Below, piece after piece: positions 25,600-36,197 of a DNA stretch of 64,000 nt. The notes beneath the pieces are model-generated. The model was not told where the DNA came from, searched no databases, and was given only the letters and a program-made list of their open reading frames with translations. The first letter of the stretch is position 1, and every line of letters begins with the position of its first letter. Both the position numbers and the translations under genes were made by a program. Source of the DNA: Gracilariopsis chorda. Its lineage: Eukaryota > Rhodophyta > Florideophyceae > Gracilariales > Gracilariaceae. Where the stretch lies: NCBI GenBank assembly GCA_003194525.1, contig NBIV01000179.1, positions 62,001 through 126,000 on the forward strand, given 5' to 3'.

Positions 25600-26300
25600 C
25601 TGGGTAGTGCTACGCGCGCTGGACCAATTGGTTACTGTGCCACGTGGGTTAGAGTGGCTAACTAATTAGTTTAATAGTTTATTTAATTATTTTAGATAGG
25701 TAGTGACACCCCGCTACTGTGGGGTGGGGCCATGCCACTAAGGCCGGGCCTATCATATGCCAAGTAGCCGAGTCACCTGAGACTGACCCTCACTTACCCT
25801 TAAGGTGGGTGCAGCGCTCCCTCACCGAGCATGATAAAGGCAAGCACCTCTTGGCTAAGTGTGATACTAACTGGTTTCTGCAGTCAACCTTTTGGTTAAG
25901 CTAAAACTATTCAGGATTTACTAACCCGTGTGCGTCGTACTACCAACACTACCAATTGGTTACGGTACGCCCACCTGGTTATCTTGCGCTCCTAATGGTT
26001 TGGTGCTGCTACAACCATTTGGTTACCCAATTTCCACCCTTCAAGTCGAGCCCTCGTCGCATGCCAGCCAACGGTTTTCCAATGAAACTACCTCGCTGGT
26101 ACTTGACAATCGATTGGTTGTTACACAGCTACCATTGTCAACAATGAGCAAAATTACCTTTTCGAGTGCAACTGTCTTCGAGTGAACTCGTTGAAAGGTT
26201 GAAAAAGGTTTAGCATCAGGTCCGTGATCATGGAACCCTTCTTGAAGGTGAATATTTTCGTTTCTTTCGTATTTCAGACTTCGTCGCCCATCCACTGAAG
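25600..26300 (+). repeat. LTR/leader-like non-coding sequence
   Basis: An AT-rich run (about 25650-25700) is followed by a leader with repeated ACC-spacer-TGGT motifs at about 25623, 25951 and 26012. This resembles the leader of element B in texture, but there is no alignable second copy here. Probably the 5' end of an otherwise lost retroelement. Confidence 0.3.
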
Positions 26301-26479
26301 TGACAAAAACGTTTGCGTGCGTGTGAGGTATCGAGTGGCTTCTTCCTGGCCGGCATAAACCTTTTTCCAGTGACTACAAAAAGGATGGTGCTATCACACT
26401 AGAGGTGGATCCATCCATTACCGTCGTAACATGAGCTCTGTTTTTTTTTAATGTTATGAAATCTTTCTCCCATGTGATT

Positions 26480-27160
26480 CTTTGGCTTTATGAATATCTT
26501 AGCGCAATAGTTATATATCACGTTTAACGTCGTTTTATCCAGACCCCAAATTTGGTTGGAGTTTTTGAACTAGTCTAGATGTTGATTTTTGAAGTCTTTC
26601 ACTTATTTAACTAACGTGCCGACGTCATTGATATTTGTTCTGCTTAAATACTTATAGATATGGTTTTCAGATCTTTGTAGGGTTATTTTAAGGTTGTAAG
26701 CTTAGAAATAGCGAACTTGATCGTCGTATGGACGTTTATTATTGTACCTTGTGCGTCTTTCGTTGGATATATTGCCAATTTAGTGCTTTAAGCGTTTATT
26801 TTCTAACGCAAATTTTGTTTTGCAGCATGTTTGACGGACTCCATCAACGTTTTCTGTTCTTTTGTTATGAGAACAAACGGCCGGCCAGCATGATCTAAAA
26901 CGGACTTCAAAAGCTTGTCATGCCAAGCGCTCTTCTTGGTTTTCCTTTTTTCGCAAATATGTTAAACAATTGCAGTTGATAAGTCATGCGATGTAACTAC
27001 GTTAGCAATGTTTTGCTTGTGCTTCAAAAATTCTGAGGCGTGTTAGCGAGCGATCTGTTTTTGCTCTTTGTTGGCGCGAAGTCTGTTTTGTTGTGCTGAT
27101 TGTTGCTCCATACTCTTGAGCATGCTGTGGAAGGCTGTAATTATGCGCGGAATCGTTACT
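26480..27160 (-). pseudogene. Decayed minus-strand coding stretch of unknown family
   Basis: Reading the minus strand from about 27120 downward in a single frame gives long natural-looking protein patches such as KKSAWHDKLLKSVLDHAGRP and FVLITKEQKTLMESVKHAAK, interrupted several times. Composition (Lys/Gln/Ser-rich, AT-rich codons) differs from the GC-rich host genes. The family is unknown; a transposon origin is likely but unproven. Confidence 0.35.
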
Positions 27161-27429
27161 AGAATTGCTGACGAGGGGGAAGCAGCATCAACACCTTGTT
27201 TACCATAACTACAAAAAGGAGTGAGAATTTGACAACGTATGGCTCCAGCTTTTTGTATAATTACCGCATTTGTAGAATTACCCCGCTAAGGGTTAGTCCC
27301 TGGCCACTCGACTGACACAAGAGGTCAGCCAGAGCCGCTGGCAGTGCTTTATTGGTAATCTGACTGTCAGATTCAGTGAAAAGTGTACGTCTACACGTCT
27401 TCCTGGCAAGAAGGCAATGACAAGTGCAC

Positions 27430-27540
27430 TCGTACACTGCCCAAAATTCAAATAGGTCCAACAGACCAGCGGCCTTGCTCGTGAAGAGCAAGGCCAGTGA
27501 GGATCTGTTGAGTAGTGTGGTGCCATGCCCAGTGATGGGA
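27430..27540 (-). repeat. Inverted repeat arm with 25-nt hairpin (left copy)
   Basis: The reverse complement matches 29760-29875. At its heart (27471-27495) is a perfect hairpin with arms GGCCTTGCTC and GAGCAAGGCC and a 5-nt loop. The arm is followed outward by a conserved GACCTATTTGAATTTTGGGC-like stretch. The two arms bracket the Tc1/mariner element and 0.9 kb of other sequence. Confidence 0.55.
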
Positions 27541-27544
27541 AAAA

Positions 27545-28180
27545 ACGCCGAAGACGTTCGGGATCTTCCTCTCACGAGGGTAGCACAGCGAAAGAGCCCT
27601 TCCAGGGATGACAAGACGAAGTCGGGTGTAAACCGAGGTCAACCTTCGCGACTAGCGCAGGAAGGTGAATAGGTAAACCTGTAACGCAGTGCAATACTCC
27701 GGTGAGGAGGGATGACTCCACACAGTGGCGCACACACGACAAATGTCGGTATGAGCCGCGGATAGCGGGAACTATCCTAAATAGGAAAGGGGAAATATAA
27801 AGGAATATGGGGGGAATGGGACAAAGGAAAGTGACGACAACGAGTCACGCGAGTGGCTCGGGGGAGGCCCGGCACTGCCGAGAAATATACCGTATACACG
27901 GGCGAAACCACAACAATGGGAACAATCCTCAAGAGGGGTATCTTGGCGAGCAAGGGGGTTGAGCACACCGTAGGCAACGGGATATCTCTTTATTAAATGG
28001 AGTCGAGTACCGCGGAAGGCGAATGAGCTCAGAGCCAAGTTCTTGGAGTAGAACACCCTTGGTGGGGAAGATTTAATGGTGCAGCGGCCGCGAGGGCAGC
28101 GCACTAAGTAGTGTAGCTTCCCTAGTGTAATAACTAATTAAATAGATAATTAAATAAATATATAACAACCACCCGTTCAC
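27545..28180. repeat. LTR-like non-coding sequence
   Basis: No stable coding frame is present. The interval has the GC-rich, short-ORF texture and an AT-rich 3' end (TAATTAAATAGATAATTAAA at about 28135) seen in other LTR-like pieces of this window. No exact second copy was aligned. Confidence 0.25.
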
Positions 28181-28450
28181 TATCTATCCTTGCCTGCAAC
28201 CCTTGCCAACGCCCGTGTTCCACGTGTACCACCGGTGTACCGGGCCAACTCCTGCTCGCAGGTAGTACCACCTGGCATGGGGAAAAGTCATGTATGAACA
28301 TTTATGAAAGCCAGTGCCACCAGGAAAATTAACAAGTCCCCAGATGTCCCTCTTAGGAGGCATGCTCTTCCAGTAGCTCAGAACATGTAAAAGAGTAGAG
28401 GTTTTGCATTGGTAGTAGCAAAAAGACAAAGTAAAACTCAAAAAACAACA

Positions 28451-28507
28451 TACTTAGACTTTACTATGTGAAATTTAGCATAAATTCACGAAATTCAATA
28501 AGTCCAA
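28451..28507 (+). repeat. Left terminal inverted repeat of the Tc1/mariner copy
   Basis: The shared core is ATGTGAAAT followed by CACGAAATTCAATAA and TCCAAA. It matches the reverse complement of 29655-29715 with small gaps. Weaker similarity may continue outward to about 28420. Confidence 0.65.
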
Positions 28508-29654
28508 AAACTTTGTACGCAAAAAAACACAACCAATAGCCAAACGGTCCACTATTTGCATCCAGCACGCATAGTAGACGATTGTTGATAGAACGCTACA
28601 GTTTCCGTATAAAAGCTTCCTCGATATTGTTCCAAAATGATTCAGTTTTAGCACCAAGCTCGTCCACAGTATCAAACTGCTTAAAAACTTGATACACGTC
28701 CCTTACCATACATCCCCACACATTTTCAATTAAATTCAAGTCCGGACTATGAGACGGCCACTGCAAAACATCAACTTTCCTGCGTACAATCCACTCTTTT
28801 GTAACCTTAAAACGACGGATAGATGCACTATCGTGCACTAAAGTCCAACTTTCACCTAGTGTTTCTGCAGAAAAAGGTAAAACATTCTCTTCAAGTAGTT
28901 TCACATAGTCCGTAGAGTTCTGGTTGCCATTCAATTCCACTACTTGCAACGCACCATAGTAAGAAATAGCTCCCAGAACCATGACCAATCCACCTCCCAT
29001 ATTGCGCTTAGAAAACCATCTTGTTTCGGTACGTTAATCGTGAAAATACATGCAGTTCCCAGCGAAGCCCTCCAAATTGAACTTCTTCTCATCCATAAAA
29101 ATGACGTTCTTCCAATCGATAGCCTTAGATTGAATGTATTTTATAGCAAACTCCATTCGTTTAATTTTGTGTGCCGCCTTCATCTAAGGGCCTTTCATCA
29201 CTTTTTTGTACTTCAGGTGTGGAACGTTGTGAATTATCTGCTGTACTAGACGAGTTGTTACGAAGAGTTGCATGTCTCGACGAATGTCATTTGCACTGAA
29301 TTCTCCAGTTAGAGCTTTGCAAACTATTCGCCGTTCTGTTTTTTTTCGTAAGCTTTTGGTTATTAGCTCGCGAATACTTTCGGCTGGATTTGTTCGAGTT
29401 GTTTAAGACATTTTGCACGGCTCCTCTAGAGCGGTTCATAGCCTCTGCAATGTCTCTTTGGCTGACTTGCTCGTGATGTAGAGCTAAAATGATGCCTTTT
29501 CCCTGTCCGTAAGGGCTTTGCCGCGGGGCATTTTTTTGCAACTGTTGTTTAGACGTTCTTTGCTCAGAACTGTGACACCGTTTGGTGTCGTTCTAGTAGG
29601 CTTGGTTTCATTTACAAATGGCAAAAAAGGGCGCCAAAGTACAGTAAACAAGTG

Positions 29655-29715
29655 TTTGGATTTATTGAATTTCGTGGATCTATTTCGCATTTCACATTGT
29701 ATAGTCTACATAAGT
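29655..29715 (-). repeat. Right terminal inverted repeat of the Tc1/mariner copy
   Basis: Partner of the left repeat. The divergence between the two arms indicates an old insertion. Confidence 0.65.
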
Positions 29716-29759
29716 TCTTACTAGGGTCTACTTTGCACTTTTGGCCTTCTTGGTGCCAT

Positions 29760-29875
29760 TAACTGTAATAGTCTTTACGCTCAGAGGCACTACTCCACCG
29801 TCGATCGGCCTTACTTTTCACGATCAAGGCCGGTGGCTTGGTGGATTTATTTGAATTTCGGGGACTGTAACAAGG
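29760..29875 (+). repeat. Inverted repeat arm with 25-nt hairpin (right copy)
   Basis: Partner of 27430-27540 in opposite orientation. The hairpin (29807-29831) is the same length but has a few mismatches in its arms. The downstream conserved block reads TTTATTTGAATTTCGGGGAC. Confidence 0.55.
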
Positions 29876-30255
29876 GCCGCTGTTTCAGAACACTCTCAGA
29901 AGACGGCAGCTCGGATACCGCTGACAAATCTCAACAAAACGAGAGCGACAGCGAGGTTTCTGGCCCTTCTGACAATGAAAAGAATGACCGCTCATTCGTG
30001 TTAAACTCCGACTCTGCAGAGTCGGACGAGGAACAGAGCGACGACTCTACTGACGACAACAACGATACCACTGATGACGACTGGATGGAAGGAGAAGTAT
30101 TTCGCCGACGAAACCCGGCTGAAACGCGTGTTCGTGGGCGACATCGCGTGTCAGCTGTTGCAATTTCAGCCCGAGCGCTGCGAGCTGCGCGCCGAGAGAA
30201 ACGTCGTATGGGAGATCTCAGAAGAAGACCAAGTCAGCCAGACAATGTCACATGA
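29860..30255 (+). CDS. Acidic Ser/Asp-rich frame with Arg-rich tail, uncertain
   Basis: An open frame runs from before 29860 to a stop at 30253-30255, but no ATG begins it. The middle is dense in Ser, Asp and Glu (SDSAESDEEQSDDSTDDNND). The end is Arg-rich (ARALRAARREKRRMGDLRRR). This composition is typical of nuclear or chromatin-associated low-complexity proteins. An AATAAA at 30507-30512 could serve as its poly(A) signal. The 5' end merges into the hairpin-bearing repeat, so it may be the last exon of a gene whose start was lost, a fragment carried by a mobile element, or chance. Function is unknown. Confidence 0.35.
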   Translation, partial: GDCNKGRCFRTLSEDGSSDTADKSQQNESDSEVSGPSDNEKNDRSFVLNSDSAESDEEQSDDSTDDNNDTTDDDWMEGEVFRRRNPAETRVRGRHRVSAVAISARALRAARREKRRMGDLRRRPSQPDNVT

Positions 30256-30732
30256 AAAGACGATCCCGTCGCCTTAGAAGCCAGTCTGTTATGTAAAACT
30301 GGGATCACCGGGTGTGCTGGGAAAGTTCCGCATGCATTCTGCGCTGACCGCCTAGGCAATCAATGTGCCAATCGACAGATGTACTCGCTTGGACTTTTGC
30401 TTGACCAATCGCAAGCTTAGCCTAGCCTACTTGCAACTTTTTGCGTTTTCCACCTCGCAAGTGTTTCGTTGAACATATAGGAAGTACCACGTAAAGGGGA
30501 TACACAAATAAAGTGGCATCCATTCCACTTCGGTTTGGTGTGTATTATCGTTTCAATCGTCAGAGCACACGTATTGCCCAACGAGAACAGACTTTAGTAC
30601 TATCTTTGCCACATAACAATCTATAGAGTTAGAAACGGGCAAACTACCCTCGATACTGCATACTCCATTGCCCCATGGGCCTCTTGCCTCTGGGACTTAG
30701 GGAAGCTCAGGGCTTCGTCCTCGAAACAGTCA
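30256..30732. other. Intergenic, no gene seen
   Basis: Presumed 3' flank of the cysteine-rich gene on the minus strand and of the acidic frame on the plus strand. Apart from the AATAAA at 30507, nothing is recognised. Confidence 0.5.
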
Positions 30733-33299
30733 CTAGGCGAAACACTTCGCCATGGATTCAAGGGTCTTGTAAACGCATTTGCCTTCCCAGCATACCTTCG
30801 TGCTGCACTCTGATCCAGAAGTACACGGCTCACACTCCTTCTTGAAACACTTGGCGCGAGATCGATCAGTGTCGTAAACGCATTTCCCAGACATACACCT
30901 TCTCGTGCTGCAGTCGAAGTCGCCCTTGCAAGCACCGCATTCCGCAGTGAAGCACCTGTTCAAAGAAGCGAAGGACCCATCAGTACATTTCGCTCCCCAG
31001 CACTTGCCCACTGCACATTCGTCGTTGCGTAAGCATCGGTCACATTCCTTCTTCAAACACTTCGCCTTCGATTCCGCGGTGTTGTAGATACATTTCCCGG
31101 CCTGGCAAAGGTTCGTGCTGCAGTCAACATTCCCCTTGCAAGTCCCACACTCCGGCACAAGACATCTCTTCAGCGATACATCAGATCCATCCGTGCACTT
31201 CCCGTTCACACATTTGCCCTGTGCGCATTCACTTCCGTTCTGGCATGCATCACACTCCTTCTTGAAACACTTGGCGCGAGATCGATCAGTGTCGTAAACG
31301 CATTTTCCAGACCTGCACCTTCTCGTGCTGCAGTCGAAGTCGCCCTTGCAAGCACCGCATTCCGCAGTGAAGCACCTGTTCAAAGAAGCGAAGGACCCAT
31401 CAGTACATTTCGCTCCCCAGCACTTGCCCACTGCACATTCGTCGTTGCGTAAGCATCGGTCACATTCCTTCTTCAAACACTTCGCCTTCGATTCCGCGGT
31501 GTTGTAGATACATTTCCCGGCCTGGCAAAGGTTCGTGCTGCAGTCAACATTCCCCTTGCAAGTCCCACACTCCGGCACAAGACATCTCTTCAGCGATACA
31601 TCAGATCCATCCGTGCACTTCCCTTTCACACATTTGCCCTGTGCGCATTCACTTCCGTTCTGGCATGCATCACACTCCTTCTTGAAACACTTGGCGCGAG
31701 ATCGATCAGTATCGTAAACGCATTTTCCAGACCTGCATCTTCTCGTGCTGCAGTCGAAGTCGCCCTTGCAAGCACCGCATTCCGCAGTGAAGCACCTGTT
31801 CAAAGAAGCGAAGGACCCATCAGTACATTTCGCTCCCCAGCACTTGCCCACTGCACATTCGTCGTTGCGTAAGCATCGGTCACATTCCTTCTTCAAACAC
31901 TTCGCCTTCGATTCCGCGGTGTTGTAGATACATTTCCCGGCCTGGCAAAGGTTCGTGCTGCAGTCAACATTCCCCTTGCAAGTCCCACATTCCGGCACGA
32001 GACATCTCTTCAGCGATACATCAGATCCATCCGTGCACTTCCCTTTCACACATTTGCCCTGCGCGCACTCACTGCTAGCACGACATCCTTCACATTCTTT
32101 CTTCAAGCACTTCGCCTTCGATTCCGCGGTGTTGTAGATGCATTTTCCCGCCTGGCACACCTTCGTGATGCAGTCCCCGCTCGTTTTGCAAGACCCGCAT
32201 TCCGGCACAAAGCACTTCTTCAAAGATAACTTCGACCCATCTGTGCATTTTCCGTGCCAGCACTTGCCCTGTGCGCACTCGTTTCCATTCTGGCAAGCTT
32301 CACATTCTTTCTTGAAGCACTTAGCTCGCGACTGCGCAGTATTGAACACGCACTTCCCGGAGATGCATAGGTTCGTGCTGCACTGCAAGTGAGATCGACA
32401 CCGGCCGCATTCCGAAGTAAAGCATTTTTTGAAAGAAGCGACCGAGCCGTCGGTGCACTTTCCGCCGCGGCAGTGGCCATGTCGGCATTCGTTGCTGTGG
32501 TTGCATCTCTCACATTCCCCTTTGAAGCACTTGGTTACTGACGCTGGATTGTTGTAGATGCATTTTCCAGACCAACATCTCTTAGTGATGCAGTCGAAAT
32601 GGGACCTGCACGAGCCACATTCGGGCTTGAAACACTTCTTCAATGACGTGCTCGAGCCATCGGTGCACTTTCCTCCCAGCATTTTCCTTGAATACATTGA
32701 CTGCCAGATGAGCAACGGGCGCATTCGGATTTCAACAACCCACACTTGATCATTGACGCCTTTGTGTTGAATATACATTTTCCAGATCTGCAGAGTTTGG
32801 TGCTGCATTGAAGATTAGATCGGCATGGTGCACATTCGCGAAGGAAACAGCGGTTGAGAGAACGCTGGGAGCCGTCGGTGCACTTCCCTCCCCAGCATTT
32901 TCCTTGAACGCAGTGAGTACTGGAAGAACAACGAGCACACTCCGGTTTTAAGAAGCACTTGCGAATAGAATGGGTAGTATTGTACACACACTTTCCTTTC
33001 CTGCAGTTTCCAGTGATGCATTGATTTGAGTATGAGCAAGTCGCACACTCAGGACGGAAGCATTTCTTCATTGAAGTCTCGTTGGGATGAACACAGCGTC
33101 CGTTCCAGCACTTGCGGCTCTCACACTGATACGAGGCATAGCAGCGAGAGCATTCTTTGAGGCGGTAGTAGTGCAGGTAACGATCGGATGCGAGGAGGTC
33201 TGTATTGTCCTGTTCAGTCGTAGAACGAGCGAGAACCGAAGTTATGGCGAGGGTGGTTGAAATTCCCACGAGGAGCGCGATGTTGCGGCGGATGGACAT
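30733..33299 (-). CDS. Secreted cysteine-rich tandem-repeat protein (about 855 residues if read across one frame change)
   Basis: An ATG at 33299 opens a typical signal peptide (hydrophobic ALLVGISTTLAITSVLA, cleavage near residue 25). The rest is about two dozen modules of roughly 35 residues with the pattern C-x4-EC-x2-GKC-x2-GKC and alternating DGS and YNT/YDT linkers, giving several conserved Cys per module. This looks like a chain of small disulfide knots, as in many extracellular or wall proteins; I do not recognise a named family. The stop is at 30733-30735. Near 32676 the frame changes by one base: a C-run has three Cs where the matching module near 32890 has four. That could be a real inactivating indel, an allele or a base-call error. 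A TATA box lies about 90 bp upstream of the ATG. Adhesion, wall structure or defence are possible roles (inference). Confidence 0.8.
30832..32090 (-). repeat. Three near-identical 420-bp tandem repeats inside the cysteine-rich gene
   Basis: The same 420-bp sequence recurs with starts offset by exactly 420 (for example 30905, 31325, 31745 and 31115, 31535, 31955), with only a handful of differences. Each unit encodes 140 residues, that is, four 35-residue modules in frame. The flanking modules (32100-33200) encode the same pattern but are much more diverged in DNA, so the triplication is recent or homogenised. Confidence 0.9.
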
Positions 33300-33390
33300 T
33301 GTTACTTTGTGTTCCTTGCAGCTGTGAATCCCTGATCTGATGAGTTGCGAACGATGTGTGAGGGAGTGAGCTGGACGAGCGCCCAGGATA

Positions 33391-33401
33391 CCTTTTTATA
33401 G
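33391..33401 (-). promoter_or_regulatory. TATA box of the cysteine-rich gene
   Basis: On the minus strand this reads CTATAAAAAGG, about 90 bases before the ATG. The position and sequence are repeated at the gene at 37.2 kb. Confidence 0.75.
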
Positions 33402-35280
33402 AGGATAGGATCCAGTTCCACCCACTGTCAGTTGCACTACGTTCTTCTGCTTCAGACAGAGGAATGCAATCGTGGGAGTTGTACGCCTCTCCCTCAAAGG
33501 TTATGAGTCATAACAAATAACTCTCCGCATACAAGAAAGGGTTATATAATCCTTCGCCTTCGGATAGAATTCAAGAAGTTATGAAAGCATCCCAGGGGTC
33601 AAGTGCAAACAAAGAGAGAGTGTGCTCTTTTCGTTCGGAACAGTAGCTATCCAAGCACTCAATGAGTATCACAAGTGGAAAGGAGTACGTGGTTGCGGTA
33701 CAGCACCATGAATCTCGAATGCATTCCGTACAAAAGTCGTTTGGCATACCTAGATGATAGAAGTTGTACGTGAGAGAGAGATTTGCGAAGGGTATCACGG
33801 CACCTTCTGCATCACCCTGAAGTATCCCGCTGTTCTGTTTTCATTCCTTGCATTTGAGGTTTATTGCAGCGATAACGGTGGAACGAAACGGCTCTGCCAT
33901 TCCGACGATACTGTTGTTCTGATAGGGGAAGGTTCATTTCTGGTTCCCTTAATAGCTGACGCTATGTAAGTATCACTGGCTCTGGAGATTCGATGCAACA
34001 AGTACTTACAAGGGAATAGAATCACTACGTCCAGCAACTTCAGCACCCCTCGGCCTCCAAGAAAAGCCGTGGAAATGGTTTGCTTTTGTTGCAACATATC
34101 CACCCCTCCAGTCGATTAAGAAACACTATACCTTAGGTAGCGAGTGTTTCCGTTACCCTAGGGCTTTCCGATGCTTGTGACATATCTCGATTGAACTGAG
34201 TGAGCAATAATTCAGATCATTCTAAAGCCAAGATCTCTTATTCTGTCCTCTGCTGATTGTTTCCTTCACCTTAGCGTTGACCAACAAGCAGCGTCTTCCA
34301 ACTTGATGTATACCAATTCTTTAATCAAGGTGCTGTACTGCCCGATTTATAGTAGCATCAAGGTCATTGCCGGAAAATTCGCATGTATACTGGGCGTGAG
34401 GCCGTTGGCCCCAGTATGCAGAAACGTTTTCATCGGAAGCCCTTGCCCTCATTGCAGGGCACAAGCTGATCCGCCTACATGAGATAGGCCCGTCTTCTCC
34501 TATGTGTGATAAGGGAAACGAAATGAACTTGAGACTGAGTTTCTGCAAGGGAACAACGACAGACCGGCCGCAACAACAACAAAACAGACGTGCCGTGTCA
34601 CTGACTATTGGTTAGGTGGTGGTGTTTCTGGGCGAACGAAGCCTAATTCCGACTCTAACGTACTATTTAAGAAGCTATTGCGAAGGGTAGCAGTTAGCGG
34701 TTTTTACCGCTACCTGCCACGAAGGCCAAGTTCCCGAAGCAGACTCCATTGCGCATCCATTTTGAATTCATACGTCATATGTAGTCGTACGTGGGAATTG
34801 TACTTCAGTATCCAAAAAGTCGCGCACTAACCTTATGTAAACCCAATCCACTGGAGTAGTCTAGCTCCCGACAGACTTGTGCCGACTCTGTTGTTTGTAC
34901 ATTGCTGCGACGTTCTCCCTCTTCGTTATCGATCATGAACGGAAACCTCGTGTCTAACTTTCAACCAACAACATCTGTGTTCAGTCCCTTTTAAGACCAA
35001 TAATTGAGATTATTTCAAGGGGCAAATGTCCTTTTATACGGCGGATACCTGTGTTCGCGGTGGTTTTATTCAAGCTTGTACTTATTCTAGTTTTCTTTGA
35101 GACAGGAGATGCGTGGGCATGTGAGGAGAAGTCTGCTCTGACGCACAGTTGGACTACCCAAAGGTTTCTGCTGCGGTTTGACGCGAAACCAGTGATCTAG
35201 AGATGGAGGCCGGGCGTTTTCTGCAGAACTTATCCAGCTTTTGCCCGATTTAAAGGATTGAGAGAAAGCTGAGTAATGTC
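33402..35280. other. Long intergenic stretch, no gene recognised
   Basis: Short frames on both strands show no domain. A small inverted repeat (TAGCGGT-TTT-ACCGCTA) lies near 34700. Nothing else can be supported. Confidence 0.5.
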
Positions 35281-35289
35281 TAAATCATT

Positions 35290-35960
35290 CACGATGGTGA
35301 CTGCTCTTTGCGGTATTGAAAAAGCCTCATGATGAAGCTAAAGTTTATTTCAATCGCTGCAACGAGGTGACGGACTGTCAAACATTAACTGATCATTATC
35401 CTCATCTCAAGTCCTTTACAGGACCAGGTACTGGTCCTATCACAGACGCCGAATGACTCGAGGAAAGTGATATGAATGAATCATCTTGTTTGCATCCATT
35501 TCAGCTATGATGTGGCGGCTCAATCACGGACATCTTGGTCAAACTGGCGAGGTTTCTTGGTGCTTTTATCTGTACTATTGGGGGATAAAGTCCGTTAAAA
35601 GGCTTGAGTGCGAATGTTGAGGGTCGCCCCCAATTCCCCATCCTGTAGCAGGTAAGCGGGGCAACGAGACAACCTTACATTTCAACGAACAAATCTTCCT
35701 AAACAATTACGGAAGGAAAAATCGGTGCTTATGTCAATAACACGAACTTCAAATCAGTGGCCGTCTCTCATTCAGATTTATAGTCGACCTTAAGTGTTAA
35801 AACTACGACGAAATTGATCCTTCTGATTGAGAACAACACAAAGATCTTGAGGTGGCTTGTATCGCGACGAAAATGAGCTACCCAGGGTACTTCAAACCCA
35901 TTGACCATTTTGCTTTCTGAAAAAGCTCCAGACCCGGTTGGGATACTTATTGGAAATAAA
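35290..35960 (+). mobile_element. Possible decayed retroelement coding patches
   Basis: Two plus-strand patches look like protein: EAKVYFNRCNEVTDCQTLTD near 35340 and VGILIGNK near 35940, the latter reminiscent of the end of a retropepsin. They are heavily broken, and the family and ends are unknown. Confidence 0.25.
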
Positions 35961-36117
35961 GCGGAAGGCAATGGTGGAGGCATGTTGTTTCAAATGTTTT
36001 TAGTGCTTACTCTTTCGGTTGAATGCCTTTCTAGTTGTGGTTCTGTCGGCTGCAGATGGCAGTCACAGAGTCACGATAACATCTCGGGCGGTGTGGCTTG
36101 AGGTCACAACACCCTGA

Positions 36118-36197
36118 GCAGCCATAGCTCAATCGGTAACAACCTTCGTGTGCTTTTTTTGCGGACCCGGGGTTCAGAGTTCGAACCCCGGCCTGCC
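36118..36197 (+). ncRNA. tRNA-like / SINE-like sequence with A and B boxes
   Basis: TAGCTCAATCGG (36125-36136) fits the RNA polymerase III A-box consensus, and GTTCGAACCC (36179-36188) fits the B box 54 bases later. The 5' end GCAGCCA would suit a tRNA acceptor arm. However, the D, anticodon and T stems do not fold canonically, and a run of seven Ts lies between the boxes. I read it as a tRNA pseudogene or the head of a tRNA-derived SINE, not as a working tRNA. Confidence 0.4.

Larger units (their letters stand above)
28451..29715 (-). mobile_element. Tc1/mariner transposon, inactive
   Basis: The minus strand encodes a mariner-type transposase. The N-terminal helix-turn-helix is at about 29541-29410 (HEQVSQRDIAEAMNRSRGAV). 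The first catalytic Asp block is near 29090 (IFMDEKKFNLEGFAGN), the second near 28850 (LVHDSASIRRF), and the third block is WPSHSPDLNLIENVWG near 28740. These correspond to the DDE/D catalytic triad of the family. The reading frame shifts between the N-terminal and catalytic parts, and in-frame stops occur, so no functional protein is expected. Terminal inverted repeats of about 57-61 bp are recognisable at both ends. Confidence 0.85.

Noticed and set aside
27261-27614. Minus-strand frame with several Cys near the left hairpin repeat
   Set aside because: It overlaps the inverted repeat and LTR-like sequence, and the frame is not supported by the partner repeat at 29.8 kb.
30905-32137. Regular 60-codon plus-strand frames repeated every 210 bases
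   Set aside because: They are shadows of the minus-strand cysteine-rich repeats, periodic only because the underlying DNA is repeated.
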